DNA of 64,000 nt from assembly GCA_020205615.1 (NCBI GenBank), contig CM035165.1, positions 88,970,005 through 89,034,004 of the forward strand, in the 5' to 3' direction. Positions 1 to 11,243 of this stretch are shown here, piece by piece. Source of the DNA: Panax quinquefolius. Its lineage: Eukaryota; Streptophyta; Magnoliopsida; Apiales; Araliaceae. The notes below the pieces were generated by a model. That model was given only the letters and a program-made list of their open reading frames with translations, had not been told where the DNA came from and ran no database searches. Position numbers and translations under genes: made by a program. Numbering within the stretch: the stretch's first letter is position 1; every line of letters begins with the position of its first letter.

Positions 1-202
1 CCAATGATTGTGCCATTGTACAAATATTCCCTGTTTAAAACGAATATTCCCCGACCAATCGAATATTATATAACAACTTGTGTACTTTGAAAAATTTGTA
101 AATATTACCCACAACTATAACATTATATCAAATCCACACCATAATATTCAAAAATATATTTCGAGAAAATTTAATCTCTATTCAAAAAGTTGGGGTCTTA
201 CA
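1..202 (-). mobile_element. LTR end of a Ty3/gypsy chromovirus (partial, runs off left edge)
   Basis: These bases closely match 55135-55336, the outer end of the left LTR of the chromovirus at 50060-64000. On the minus strand the piece starts with TGTAAGACCCCAACTT, the 5' terminus of this LTR family. It stops abruptly at 202, where the Tat-like element begins. The rest of the LTR lies outside the window, so whether this is a solo LTR or the end of a full element cannot be told. Confidence 0.85.
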
Positions 203-228
203 AAGGTCCTCGGTCCAACCGACATCGA

Positions 229-1480
229 ATGACCGAAGGGATCCAGATAGATTTCTTTTCGGGTTTATCATCGCCAACCTCTACAGAAGTACCAACTGAA
301 GAGCCTTTAACTTCCAAAGCTCAAGCCACCGAATTAACTCCTACTGAAGGTACAAGCCAACCTCACCTAAGAAAGAAAGCTGGCCGAAAACATAAACACA
401 CTACCACACAAACTCACACCGAGTGTCTCCTCGATAAACCCCATGACGAACGGATCCGAATCCTTTGTGCCAAAACGAGGAAAACCCAAGTGAATCCTCC
501 GGCCTCCGAAGAGCCACAAGTACCTCTAACAGACACCGATCCTCCACCAGATATCACGGTTGAAATCATTATTTTTGACGAAGAGCCCGAAGAACAGGTA
601 GATCAAACACCCAAACATAATCGCAAAAGAAAACCAAACTCTTCGGAATCTAGGCCCGAAGCCATGGGATTCCCCACTCTCCGGTTAGAATCCAATGAGA
701 AATTCCCATTTCAGCTTTACAACTCCTTCGTCCGTGACACAGATGATCATCGGTTCGGTAACTCCATCATGGACCTGATCGACGAGGGAATGAAGTACCA
801 AGCTAGAGTAAGCTTAACTTATCTATTTACATCCCGACCCATTAATTTTGAACTGTTTGACTAACATTGATCATTTGCAGGCAAACGCTGTCTTCGGACG
901 CCTCCGTACCAAATATAAAGAGGCCGAAGTCGAAGAGGAAGTCGCTCGAAGAGAGAATACCCTGCTTAAGTCTGCTTTGGCAAAAGATAAAAGCAATCTC
1001 AAAGTTACTCTTTCCGACAAAGAGTGCCCTCAGAAAGACCTTGCCCAAACCAAAGAAGATTTGAAGACGTACCGGACCACTCATCAAGTCATCACTGATA
1101 TAAATATCGATTTTTTGAAGAAAAATGAAATTTTAACGAAGAAAATCGAAGATCTGGCCCAATCCAACTCAGTTCTGTCGAAGCAAAATAAAGATATCCA
1201 AGCTAAAGATGCAGAGCGAATAGCCCATCGTCAAAAGCTTGAAGAGGAACTTCGAGAACTCTGGATTCTTAGGGATTTGGGCCCACCATTAGCTGATCAA
1301 CTTCGCAAGGAGATTGAAGCAAATTGCAGGAAGTCCACCGAGCTGAACAATGAAGTTGTCCACATGTACTCTGAAGGATACGAGGTCTGTCGAAGTAAAT
1401 ACAAAGCCAAACTTGTAATGGCCAAAGTAAACTCGGCTCTCCTCGACTCTTCAGACAGTGAGGACAATAAAGAAGATTAA
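229..1480 (+). CDS. Spliced accessory ORF of the Tat-like element, antisense to its pol (coiled-coil protein)
   Basis: Two exons, 229-807 and 881-1480, join in phase 0 across a 73-bp intron and give about 392 residues. The ATG at 229 is the first one inside the element; upstream in-frame codons belong to the adjoining LTR, so the true start may be lost. Exon 1 is rich in Pro, Thr and Glu with basic patches and ends in a compact segment containing FPFQLYNSFVRDTDDHRFGN. Exon 2 is charged and heptad-like (roughly residues 200-350), predicting a long coiled coil, and ends in an acidic SSDSEDNKED tail. The layout resembles plant 'putative gypsy type transposon' proteins encoded by extra ORFs of Tat elements; that assignment is by resemblance only. 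It faces the opposite way to the integrase remnants of the same element and has no internal stop in either exon. Its function is unknown. Confidence 0.6.
808..880 (+). other. Predicted 73-bp GT-AG intron in the Tat-like accessory ORF
   Basis: The donor is AGA|GTAAGC at 805-813. The acceptor is TCATTTGCAG|GC ending at 880. A good branch-point match CTAAC lies at 861-865, about 16 bases before the acceptor. Removal joins two open frames in phase 0, and the intron is more AT-rich than the exons. No transcript evidence is available here. Confidence 0.65.
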
Positions 1481-1789
1481 AGATATCATCTAAAGCTTTA
1501 GGACTCCCTAAAAAGACATATCTCCTTTGTAAACAGTTAGATATCAATGAAATGGTTAACAAATTCTTATCCTTATTACACCTTTGACCATTTCTTGTCA
1601 ATAATTCATCATCAATCAATTTGAAAAATGTATAATCTTAAACTGTTAGTCAATAACTAAGCAAGTCATATAACATATAAGATCAAGTAATAATGCGACC
1701 CAAACTCAACAGTTAAAAATCAGGTAATAAAGTAATGCAATACTTATTCGTTACCGAAGTGTGAGGTAGATCTGCTTCATAGGGAATTT
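1481..1789. other. Non-coding AT-rich spacer of the Tat-like element
   Basis: This stretch lies between the accessory ORF stop and the tandem array. No ORF, repeat or recognisable signal was seen. Confidence 0.4.
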
Positions 1790-2520
1790 TTTTACCACGA
1801 AGGGCCTAACAAACCCATAGGATGACATTTACCTACCACGAAGGGCCTGACAAAGTCTAAAGGATGACATTTTCCTACCACGAAGGGCCTGACAAACTCA
1901 TAGGATAACATTTGCCTACCACGGAGGGCCTGACAAAGTATAAAGGATGACATTTGCCTACCACGAAGGGCCTTACAAAGTATAAAGGATGACATTTGCC
2001 TACCACGAAGGGCCTGACAAAGTCATAAGGACCACCTGCCTATAAGGCTACCATCGAATGGTCAACGAGTCCACCCAAACCTCCTTACACCGATGACATT
2101 TGCCTACCACGAAGGGCCTGACAAATTCATAAGGACCACCTGCCGATAAGGCTACCATTGAATGGTCAGCGAGTCCTCCCGAACCTCCTAACACCGGTGA
2201 CATTTGCCTACCACGCAAGGCCTGACAAATTCATAAGGATCACTTGCCGATAAGGCTACCATCGAATGGTCAGCGAGTCCTCTCGAACCTCCTAACACCG
2301 ATGACATTTGCCTACCACGCAGGGCCTGACAAATTCATAAGGACCACCTGCCGATAAGGCTACCATCGAATGGTTAGTGAGTCCTCTTGAACCTCCTAAC
2401 ACCGATGACATTTGCTTACCACGCAGGGCCTAACAAGTTCATAAGGACCACCTGCCAATAAGGCTACCATCGAATGGTCAGCGAGTCCTCCCGAACCTCC
2501 TAACACTAAGGTGGCATTTG
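1790..2520. repeat. Tandem array that switches from a 41-42-bp unit to a 104-bp unit
   Basis: The core ACCACGAAGGGCCTGACA recurs at about 1794, 1835, 1877, 1918, 1960 and 2002 (spacing 41-42), then at 2106, 2210, 2314 and 2418 (spacing 104). The longer unit is the short unit plus about 62 bases containing GGCTACCATCGAATGGTCA. Tandem repeats near the 3' end of the internal region are typical of Tat/Ogre elements, and on the minus strand this array lies downstream of the integrase. The ORF readable through it on the minus strand is a product of the repeat. Confidence 0.9.
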
Positions 2521-2529
2521 TTGTGCCTG

Positions 2530-2709
2530 ACAGACTATGGATGAGCTACTGAAATCCTTACCGAATGCTTCAAACTTTGATCCCATAAACTGGCATCTAT
2601 TAACCTGACCCTTAGGCAATGGACCTAGTATGAATACCCCTTAGACAGCAAAAGGTATAAGAGATAAAATCGAATATAGCCATTTTGGTGGCTAATGCAG
2701 GATCGAACT
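2530..2709 (-). pseudogene. Integrase remnant of the Tat-like element, part downstream of element A
   Basis: Read on the minus strand from 2709, the frame continues the integrase broken at 34447. It starts with a segment like the conserved 'SLA.K.LR.GYYWP' block, here ALATKMAIFDFIS. Further on comes ILGPLPKGQ, matching the GPLP start of the Ty3/gypsy integrase core. Reading degenerates after that and passes into the tandem array. There is an in-frame stop within the target duplication. Confidence 0.6.
2705..2709. repeat. Left target-site duplication of element A (GAACT)
   Basis: GAACT stands directly before the TGTTAG terminus of element A and recurs directly after the ...CTGACA terminus at 34447-34451. 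Confidence 0.9.
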
Positions 2710-5112
2710 TGTTAGTTCCCAGTAGGCACAATAGATCTAGAAGGGGGGTTGAATAGATCCTTTTTAATTCAAATACGCTTCTCTATTATTTTGTATAGCT
2801 ATTAAATTAGCATATGACAAACATAAGAATCTTTTCAAGCACAGCGGAATAAGTAAAAGATCCCCTTCATTGATATATTCATAATCATACATACATTGTT
2901 CGTAGAGTAGGTTTAGTTGTAAGCAGTTAAAACATACATAGCAGTTATAGCACATAATGTAATTGACATAATGTAAAAGACACAAGGGGTTTTAAGTGGT
3001 TCAGAGACTCAAGATCCTAATCCACTCTTCTGCTTTCAACTAGTAGGATTTCCACTAAGGAAGGCAAAGACCGAATCACTAAGATTCCTTCAAGGCCCAG
3101 TGACCTTGGGACTTGATTCACTAAGAACTCTTCAAGGCCGTGACCTTTGGTATTCCTCTAGTTCCCTAGGAACTCTTCAAGCCCAGCATGCTTGGAACTT
3201 CGTTTAGTCCCTCCGGACAAGGACCCTTCTGGCCCTGGCTTCATTTAGTCCCTTCGGACAAGGACCCCTCAGGCCCTGGCTTCTGTTGAGTTGTTTGTTT
3301 CTTTGTTGGAGTTGGTGCTGAGCTGCTAAGATGTCTTCATGCTCTGAACATCTTCTATACTTATCAGCTTAGCGTGATCATCCTTGAAGTGCAGCTGAGT
3401 GTTTCACGATGCTCAGCTTCTTCAGTTACTCAACCATTTCGGATGATCCCTTGATGAACTGCCTTGAAGATCTTTCTCTTGATACATGATGGTTGCACAT
3501 GATAGGTTTCCAAGATGACTGTAAGTTCTTCTTCTTGGTACTTAGAAACCTTCTCATGCTTGTCACCATGATGACGTTTGTAATCTCCCTTCTTGATACT
3601 TGATGTCTTCTCATGATGGACTTGCTAAGATGACTGTAAGCTCTTCTCTATTGTACTTAGAGTCTTCTCATGATGGACACCAAGATGACATGATGCTCTT
3701 CTTTCTCTCGGCAGTTCAGAACACTCTTCATGTAGTAGAACTCTCACTTCTACATAGCAGAGCTATCACTTCTACTTCTTCCTTTGCATGTATCTGAGTG
3801 TTCTTGGTGGATCGTAGAGTGAGCTTTCGGACTCACTATCTTATGTGGTTTAGTACAGTCCACCTTCTCTCCAAAAACGGCAACTCCAGCAACCCTCGAT
3901 CTTTGAAGCTCTTCATTATTTATACTAATTCCCAATCCTTTCATTGGAAAGTAGCCGTTGAAGGCTATTCAAATATCTTCACAGATCTCGAGTTGACAGA
4001 GGTAGACTGCTGATGTGATATGTCATACTTTATCTGACATTGCAGTCTACTGTTTTACCTACCTATCAGAGTTGTCACATTTATGTCTTGGGTAGGTCGA
4101 AGACTTTATTTCCTCCTTCTGATTTCTCGATCAGAGGTTGTCTTTTTGCATCGATGCTCTCAATAAGAACTTGTCCGAATATTACCCTTCAGATTGAACC
4201 GTTGCCAATGCTTCAGTCTTCAGTTATTCGAACTCTACGATTCTGATGCATGTCTTCGAGGACCTGATCATAGTGTCATGTTGAGTTATACTCATTGACT
4301 GGTAGAGTTAACACTACGATCTTAAGGAGTGTTGATTGGATCTTCAATTTAGAACACTTCTTCCTTCTATTGTGCAGTGCTCCAACACTTCTGTTTGCTT
4401 CGACTGTTCTTTGAGACTGATGGCTTGACTCCTTTGATCTGGCCCCTACTGAATAGCAAGACACTTCAGATTTGTGGCGCGTCCAACTCGCTTTCTCCTG
4501 GTGATCTCCCATTCACTTATCATCAATGGACTAACCCTATACTTAATCACTTTAGCCTTGTTCTTCAGAGGCTGGCCAGTATCTCTGTGCACGTTCCATC
4601 AGTTCTTTCTTTGTTTGTCAAACACTACGATCCTGGTAGCTTCCAAGATCGTTGTCTTCTATTCTCTTGACAGCTACTGCACTTGCTGACTTTCCTTAGT
4701 CAATTGTTGAACTCTTCTTCTGATCTCCTTGTGGAAGACTTCATCTAGAATGGCTTCACAACTCAATCTTGATACTGATTGGGTTGGTGCTTAGATCTTT
4801 TGTTTAGCTTGCATGCAATTAGTTGAGTATTCTCTGGTTCCTTTCAGGTAGGATGTGTCTTTATATTGCCAACCAGAGGTTTTGTTCCTTTGGATATTCT
4901 GGGAGTGCTCGTTAGTTGAGACTCATACTTGCTCTGCGATTCTGCCTATGCATTGTGAGCACTTCTGTTAAGGTCGTAGTTTTGCACTCTACAATTCAGC
5001 TTCGGCTGTGTAGACACTACGATTCTGAGATCAGATCTTAACATTCTATGTTTTCTGCCTTGTGCTTGTTGTCTTCATCTGATCTTGCTCGACTACGATC
5101 TCTGCATGTAAT
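2710..5112 (-). repeat. Element A left LTR, first segment
   Basis: It aligns with 31400 to about 33803 of the right LTR with scattered substitutions and small indels. It contains imperfect sub-repeats, such as two copies of a block with 'GGACAAGGACCC' near 3220-3290 and blocks starting GATGACTGTAAG near 3510 and 3630. Short ORFs here are mirrored in the other LTR and show no coding features. Confidence 0.9.
5108..5112. repeat. Left target-site duplication of the tandem Athila-derived element (GTAAT)
   Basis: GTAAT precedes the first LTR and recurs at 15570-15574 after the third LTR. In the uninterrupted right LTR of element A the matching site near 33800 occurs once, as ATAAT. Confidence 0.85.
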
Positions 5113-6673
5113 TAACGAGTGAGTTTTATACACATGAATTGGATACATTCGAGCTTAATTTATTGTTGTTCTCAAGTCTTTTAAAATAGTTTTTAAGTGT
5201 TTGTGTCCATTCATGCATGTTTTACATTGTTTTGTAGGAATTGGGACAAAAGTTACTTGGATCGACATTTGGGGTGGCTAGATGCGCGTTTTCAGCTTGC
5301 CATTTACACAGCAGTCACTTCAGAGCCAATTTTAGTATTGCTCCAGACCTTATTTTGAAAACCGTAAAGAATCAAAGTTGTAGATCTACTTCTTCTCTTT
5401 CTAGATCATCTTGAATCATCAAAATCGGAGTTCAGACGAAGACGTTATGGCCATTTTCCCAAAGGACGTTGGAGTAGAAAATGTCAGAACATGTGGCAGC
5501 GCCGGGGCGCCCATTTTTGGCCTATGCCCAGCGTCAGGGGGCTGGGGAGTAGTGTTTGAGCGTCGTGCCCAGTGCTAGGGTGCTGGGGGAAGAGGTTGGT
5601 GCGGCCTGGACCCGTTTTGGGGCGAATTTTGACACCTTTTTGACTCCAAATTGGATTGGGTTTGTTCCTAAGCTAAAAATTGGACTTGTAACCTATAAAT
5701 ACATGATGTAAGGCATAAAATAAGGGGAGATTACATAGATTAGATTAGAGATACACTCCATTAGATTAGAACATAAACCCTAGTTCTTATTAATTTTGGA
5801 GATTGAAGCAACTTGGAGATCATTGAAGATCAAGAGCAGGAGCAAGAGGGGAGCATCAGATTTGCTTACAACAGATTCTATTCTCTTCTCTTATCATACT
5901 TTTATCTTTTAATGTCTATTCAATTGTGAATTCTTGGTTTTAATTCATTAATTATGAACTAACTCTTTTATTGAGATTTCAATTAAACTTTTTATGGCTA
6001 TGAATTAGTTATTCATTATATTCCAATTATTTATGTTAAAGTGAGTTATTTATCTTGCCTTATGCTTATTGATTAATTATCTAATCAATAATTACCTTGT
6101 TACTCTAGAAGGAATTGGAAGAGGAATTCTAGGGTTAGAACTGGGCATGATATCATGTGACTTAGTTATTTGCAAAGTGAATAATTAGGTTTGTGAATAG
6201 AATGGAAATATCTATTTGCCGCATGTAACACATAAGGAATTGGGATTGTAACGAGTTTAATTCAATTATTTTGCATAGGAATATAACAAAATTAATCTGG
6301 GTTAAATAGAAGGCAAATGATCACTTGAGAAAGGGATTTTGGCATTTGAGAATTCCTGTTAACAATTCAGTAGACATAATAATTGGGATAATTGGATAAT
6401 TGGTTTATAGTTCATAATTGGGGATATTGGAGTCTTAACCTTTATTTATTTGAATTCATTTATAAAGTAACCTACTTTTAAGTGTTTAATTTAGTTTTCT
6501 TAAATCTAAAAATCATGATTTGAGATTGTTTAAATAAAATTAGTTTGGTTAAGAGTTAGTACTTGGTGATTTTTATTAAATAATTCCTTGTGGGAACGAT
6601 ACTCTACTTTCACTTTATTACTTGTTGACCATGTATACTTGCACGTATTCATTGATTGCGAAATCGATCAACA
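5113..6673 (+). repeat. LTR1 of the tandem element
   Basis: It starts TAACGAGTGAG, where the other two copies have TGATGAGTGAG, and ends ATCGATCAACA. A GC-rich block at about 5495-5630 differs from the same block in LTR2 and LTR3 by several substitutions and indels, while the rest of the LTR is nearly uniform among copies. Confidence 0.9.
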
Positions 6674-6679
6674 AGTTTT

Positions 6680-6697
6680 TGGCGCCGCTGCTGGGGA
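6680..6697 (+). promoter_or_regulatory. Primer binding site, tRNA-Asp type (unit 1)
   Basis: TGGCGCCGCTGCTGGGGA, six bases after LTR1, is close to the complement of the 3' end of plant tRNA-Asp, the primer known for Athila elements. Two bases differ from the usual TGGCGCCGTTGCCGGGGA. Confidence 0.8.
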
Positions 6698-6802
6698 ATT
6701 AATTTAATAATTATTTACCAATATTAATTTCAATCAAATTAGTCTTAATTTAAATATTTTTATTTTTAATTCTCTTCCTATATTTCTCTCTTTTCAGGTA
6801 CC

Positions 6803-7998
6803 ATGGATGAGTTTGAGTATCAATGGCCATACACGCTCTTGGCTCAACCAAGGGAAACAGGGATTGATGGACTTAATACATCTTCTATAGAGGCAACTTC
6901 GAAGACGTTAGAGGTTTGCACGTGACCATACTGAGTCGAAGGATGGCAAGAATGACTCAAACCCGAGGGAAAGGAGATCGACAGACTCGAGAAACTTCTC
7001 GCATTGTCGGACTGAGATGGAGACACTTTCGAGGATGTTTGAAGCTTTTAAAGCTCAACGTCGTCAAAGTGTGACGGTTACTTATGATTATTGTGCTGAA
7101 AATCATATGAGTCATCAATGCGCCATCGATTTCGAAATGATGAAGAGACGGTGGTGATTACCCCAATAATTATGTCTATCCTAACAACTATTATCAGGAT
7201 TGGGGGTATCACCCGAATTTTTCATGGAGCCATACTCATCAAGATCAATTTTATGCTCCAAGTCCAACATACCCACCAGATTTCTCGTGTCCACCTCCAC
7301 TACAACAGGAAGAACATTCAAATTTGGAGGAAACTTTGTCCAAGTACATAGCTTCATGTGAGGAGAGGAGGATTAATCAAGAGATATTGAGTCAAAATTT
7401 TACGAACCAAACAGAACAACTAACCAATGCCTCAAACATTTGTCCTCAATACCCTTGGCTCTATGACATGAATTTTGAGACTAATGGTGAGCCCGAACCA
7501 AATCTGCAACCGGATGTACAAAATGATATAGATGTTGAAAGAGAGAAAAGACTTGGGGACCAAGAAAAAGAGATCGGTGAAGATTTAACTGTACGATTCA
7601 ATGAAGATGAACCGATTTCATTAGTATCCCATGTGCCTCCTCCACCAAAGTTTAATAATCCTGGCAGTTTTGCAAAACCATGCCCAATCGGCAGTCATGT
7701 CATCGGCAAAGCTCTTGGTGACGTAAGAGCTAGTACAGTTGTGGAGTCATGGTGGGATGAAAATGAGAAGATAGAGGAAGATTCCATTATGTTTATTAAG
7801 CTTCAATGCCCCAATCTGATCATCGACATAATGGAGGAAACACCTAGTGGTTTGGACTGCTCTTAATGGGGGATCCTATCTATAAAAGAGCATGTTAGGT
7901 GACTTTAATTCAAGGGTTTTTGCTAATAGGAACCTCCCAAAAGAGACATTGCTACTGATGGATGGAGGATTCCTCAATTTTCGAAGGGGAATTGGATA
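6803..7998 (+). pseudogene. Broken gag-protease remnant, unit 1 of the tandem element
   Basis: The start codon context and most of the sequence match the intact copy at 11244-12431. Small indels around 6920, 6960, 7005 and 7130 shift the frame in the first 330 bases. The zinc-knuckle region survives in part (CDYCAGNH became YDYCAENH). From 7324 the original frame is open to about 7850, where a further change (GGTTTGGACTGCTC against GGTTTGCCGTTC in unit 2) introduces a stop at 7864. The equivalent of the unit 2 stop codon is at 7996-7998. Confidence 0.85.
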
Positions 7999-9553
7999 GC
8001 GAATTGAAGAAGTCAGGCTGAGACTATAAAACAAGCGCTTATTGGGAGGCAACCCAAGTTTAATTTTTATTTTTAGTTTTTATTAGGTTTTATATTAGTA
8101 TTTTTGAATTTGCATTTATTTAGTATTTAATAAAATTATTTCTATCATGGTTTTACAAAGTTATTCAAGTCAAATTCAAGTGTGGTGCCCAATTTGTTCC
8201 ATGTGCCTAGCCTATTCTCCAAACTTAGCGGACAAGGAGGAAGATTGCTATATTTTCAGGGAAGTCCTCTGCTTTAATTTTTTCTATTTTAGTCATTGAA
8301 GGACAATGTCTAGTTTAAGTTTGGGGGAATTTTAGTGTCGTATTGCATATAGTTAGTTATCTTCATGGTAGTTCATTTTTTTTATGTGTTAACATTATTT
8401 TTTTTAGGTTGCATATAATACATGGTAGTTAATTGCATATGCATACATAGGTTATATTAATATGTGTTAATGTAGTATAATTGCATTTTTTTTATTTTTT
8501 ATTTTTTTGCATGAATCTGTGCGATTAGTTGGTGTGGTCTTAGCTCGGCCTATGATAAGATTGGTATTAATTGTTAACTTGAACAGTGTTGATAATTGAT
8601 GATGAGTTCTAATTTTGATCATGATGATAATCTGAGCCTGTCTTAAACTTATGTGACCGGTTAGCACTTAAAGTTTAACTGTTTTAATCCACTTGCTTCA
8701 AGGGGTGCATAATTTGTTTCTGAGAGAAAATCTTGGTTAAAATTTAAGGAAATTAGTGAATTGGCGGTAAAGGTTGGAATGACGTAAATGCTTGAGTTTG
8801 GAGGAATCTATGGGATATATATATACAAAATGAAAAAGAAAAAAAAGAGAAAAAAAAGAAGAGAAAATCCAGAAAAAGAAAAAAAAAAGAATAAACAACG
8901 TGGCATGCTTGTCTAGTTTTGTGGCCATTGTTACTTGAGTAAGTAAGCCCGAGGGGATTGTCTTTATACCTAGCGCCCTAATAAGGTCTTAATGGCTTGG
9001 GAGTCATTGGTCGAAAGCTCGTTAAGGTAGCACTGAAAAGCCTAAGGGAATAGGACATTGCACATCCATGAAAAAAAATGAATAAAACACGAGAAAGAGC
9101 AAAAATGCCCTCGTGATTGAATACGAGTATAAATAAATCCTGTATTTACCTTAAGACTTTGTAATTGCTTAGTTTTAACCATAGTTGTCATGTTCACAAA
9201 AGTAATTGAATTGGAACTGAAATTTTTCTTTTAAGAAGTCTGTTATGTGATTATCTTTAACTGTTGTTGGTTAGAATGGTTAACAAGCACACACACACAA
9301 CATGGGTGATGACAGGTTTGGATTGACTAATTGGTTAGAGTTATGGATTTTGACTTGATTGGATATATTATTTGAGTACCAATGGTATCTTTGAGGCCAG
9401 TTGCTATATATCATATTGATTTATTACTAGGTTCGTAGGTATATTAAGGAGTAGATCATGCATATGCATTCATGTAGTTGAGTTAGTTTGTTTATTTTTA
9501 GTTCTTTTATGTTTTTGCTTGAGGACAAGCAAAGGTTTAAGTTTGGGGGTATT
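7999..9553 (+). other. 3' non-coding part of unit 1, with two polypurine-tract-like sites
   Basis: It begins with the Athila-like block containing TTATTGGGAGGCAACCCAAG. TTTAAGTTTGGGGGAATT at 8313-8330 duplicates the terminal polypurine tract AAGGTTTAAGTTTGGGGG at about 9532-9549, just before LTR2. An A-rich low-complexity stretch lies at 8826-8892. No credible ORF was seen. Confidence 0.65.
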
Positions 9554-11114
9554 TGATGAGTGAGTTTTATACACATGAATTGGATACATTCGGGCTTAAT
9601 TTATTATTGTTCTCAAGTCTTTTAGAATAGTTTTTAAGTGTTTGTGTCCATTCATGCATGTTTTACATTTTTTTGTAGGAATTGGGACAAAAGTTACTTG
9701 GATCGACGTTTGGGGTGGCTAGATACGCGTTTTCGGCTTGCCATTTACATAACAGTCACTTCAGAGCCAATTTTAGTATTTCTCTAGACCTTATTTCAAA
9801 ATACTTAAAGAATCAAAGTTGTAAATCTACTTCTCCTCTTTTCGGATCATCTTTAATCATCGAAATCGGAGTTCGGACGAAGACGTTATGGCCATTTTTC
9901 CAAAGGACGTCGGAGTAGAAAATGTCAGAACATGTGGCAGCGCCGGGGTGCCCATTTTTGGCCTATGCTCAGCAGTCGGCGTTTGAAAGCGTTGTTTGAA
10001 AGCGTTTGCCCAGTCTTTGGGGCGTTGGGGAAAGAGGTTGGTGACCGGACGCTGCGTTTTTGGGGTAATTTTGACACCTTTTTGACTCCAAATTGGATTG
10101 GGTTTGTTCCTAAGCTAAAAATTGGACTTGTAACCTATAAATACATGATGTAAGGCATAAAATAAGAGGAGATTATATAGATTAGATTAGAGATACATTC
10201 CATTAGATTAGAACATAAACCCTAGTTCTTATTAATTTTGGAGATTGAAGCAACTTGGATATCATTGAAGATCAAGAGCAGGAGCAAGAGGGGAGCATCA
10301 GATTTGCTGACAACAGATTCTATTCTCTTCTCTTATCATACTTTTATCTTTTAATGTCTATTCAATTGTGGATTCTTGGTTTTAATTCATTAATTATGAA
10401 CTAACTCTTTTATTGAGATTTCAATTGAACTTTTTATGGCTATGAATTAGTTATTCATTATATTCCAATTATTTATGTTAAAGTGAGTTGTTTATCTTGC
10501 CTTGTGCTTATTGATTAATTATCTGATCAATAATTACCTTGTACTCTAGAAGGAATTGGAAGAGGAATTCTAGGGTTAGAACTGGGTATGATATCATGTT
10601 ACTTAGTTATTTGCAAAGTGAATAATTAGGTTTGTAAATAGAATGGAAATATCTATTTGCCGCATGTAACACATAAGGAATTGGGATTGTAACGAGTTTA
10701 ATTCAATTGTTTTGCATAGGAATATAACAAAATTAATCAATGTTAAATAGAAGGCAAATGATCACTTGAGAAAGGGCTTTTAGCATTTGAGAATTCCTGT
10801 TAACAATTCAGTAGACATAATAATTGGGATAATTAGATAATTGGTTTATAGTTCATAATTGGGGATATTGGAGTCTTAACCTTTATTTATTTGAATTCAT
10901 TTTTAAAGTAACCTAGTTTTAAGTGTTTAATTTAGTTTTCTTAAATCTAAAAATCACGATTTGAGATTGTTTAAATAAAATTAGTTTGGTTAAGAATTAG
11001 TACTTGGTGATTTTTATTAAATAATTCCTCGTGGGAACGATACTCTACTTTCACTTTATTACTTGTTGACCGTGTATACTTGCACGTATTCATTGATTGC
11101 GAAATTGATCAACA
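9554..11114 (+). repeat. LTR2 of the tandem element (shared by both units)
   Basis: TGATGAGTGAG...TTGATCAACA, 1561 bp. It acts as the 3' LTR of unit 1 and the 5' LTR of unit 2: a polypurine tract precedes it and a primer site follows it. It is not flanked by a target duplication of its own. Confidence 0.9.
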
Positions 11115-11120
11115 AGATTT

Positions 11121-11138
11121 TGGCGCCGCTGCCGAGGA
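11121..11138 (+). promoter_or_regulatory. Primer binding site, tRNA-Asp type (unit 2)
   Basis: TGGCGCCGCTGCCGAGGA follows LTR2. It is the same site as in unit 1, with different point changes from the canonical tRNA-Asp complement. Confidence 0.8.
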
Positions 11139-11243
11139 ATTAATTTAATAATTATTTACCAATATTAATTTCAATCAAATTAGTCTTAATTTAAACATTT
11201 TTATTTTTAATTCTCTTCCTATATTTCTCTCTTTTCAGGTACC

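Noticed and set aside
2764..4689. Several short ORFs in element A's left LTR, repeated in the right LTR
   Set aside because: They occur in both LTRs only because the LTRs are duplicates. They have no domain, overlap each other on both strands and differ by frame-neutral and frame-breaking changes alike.
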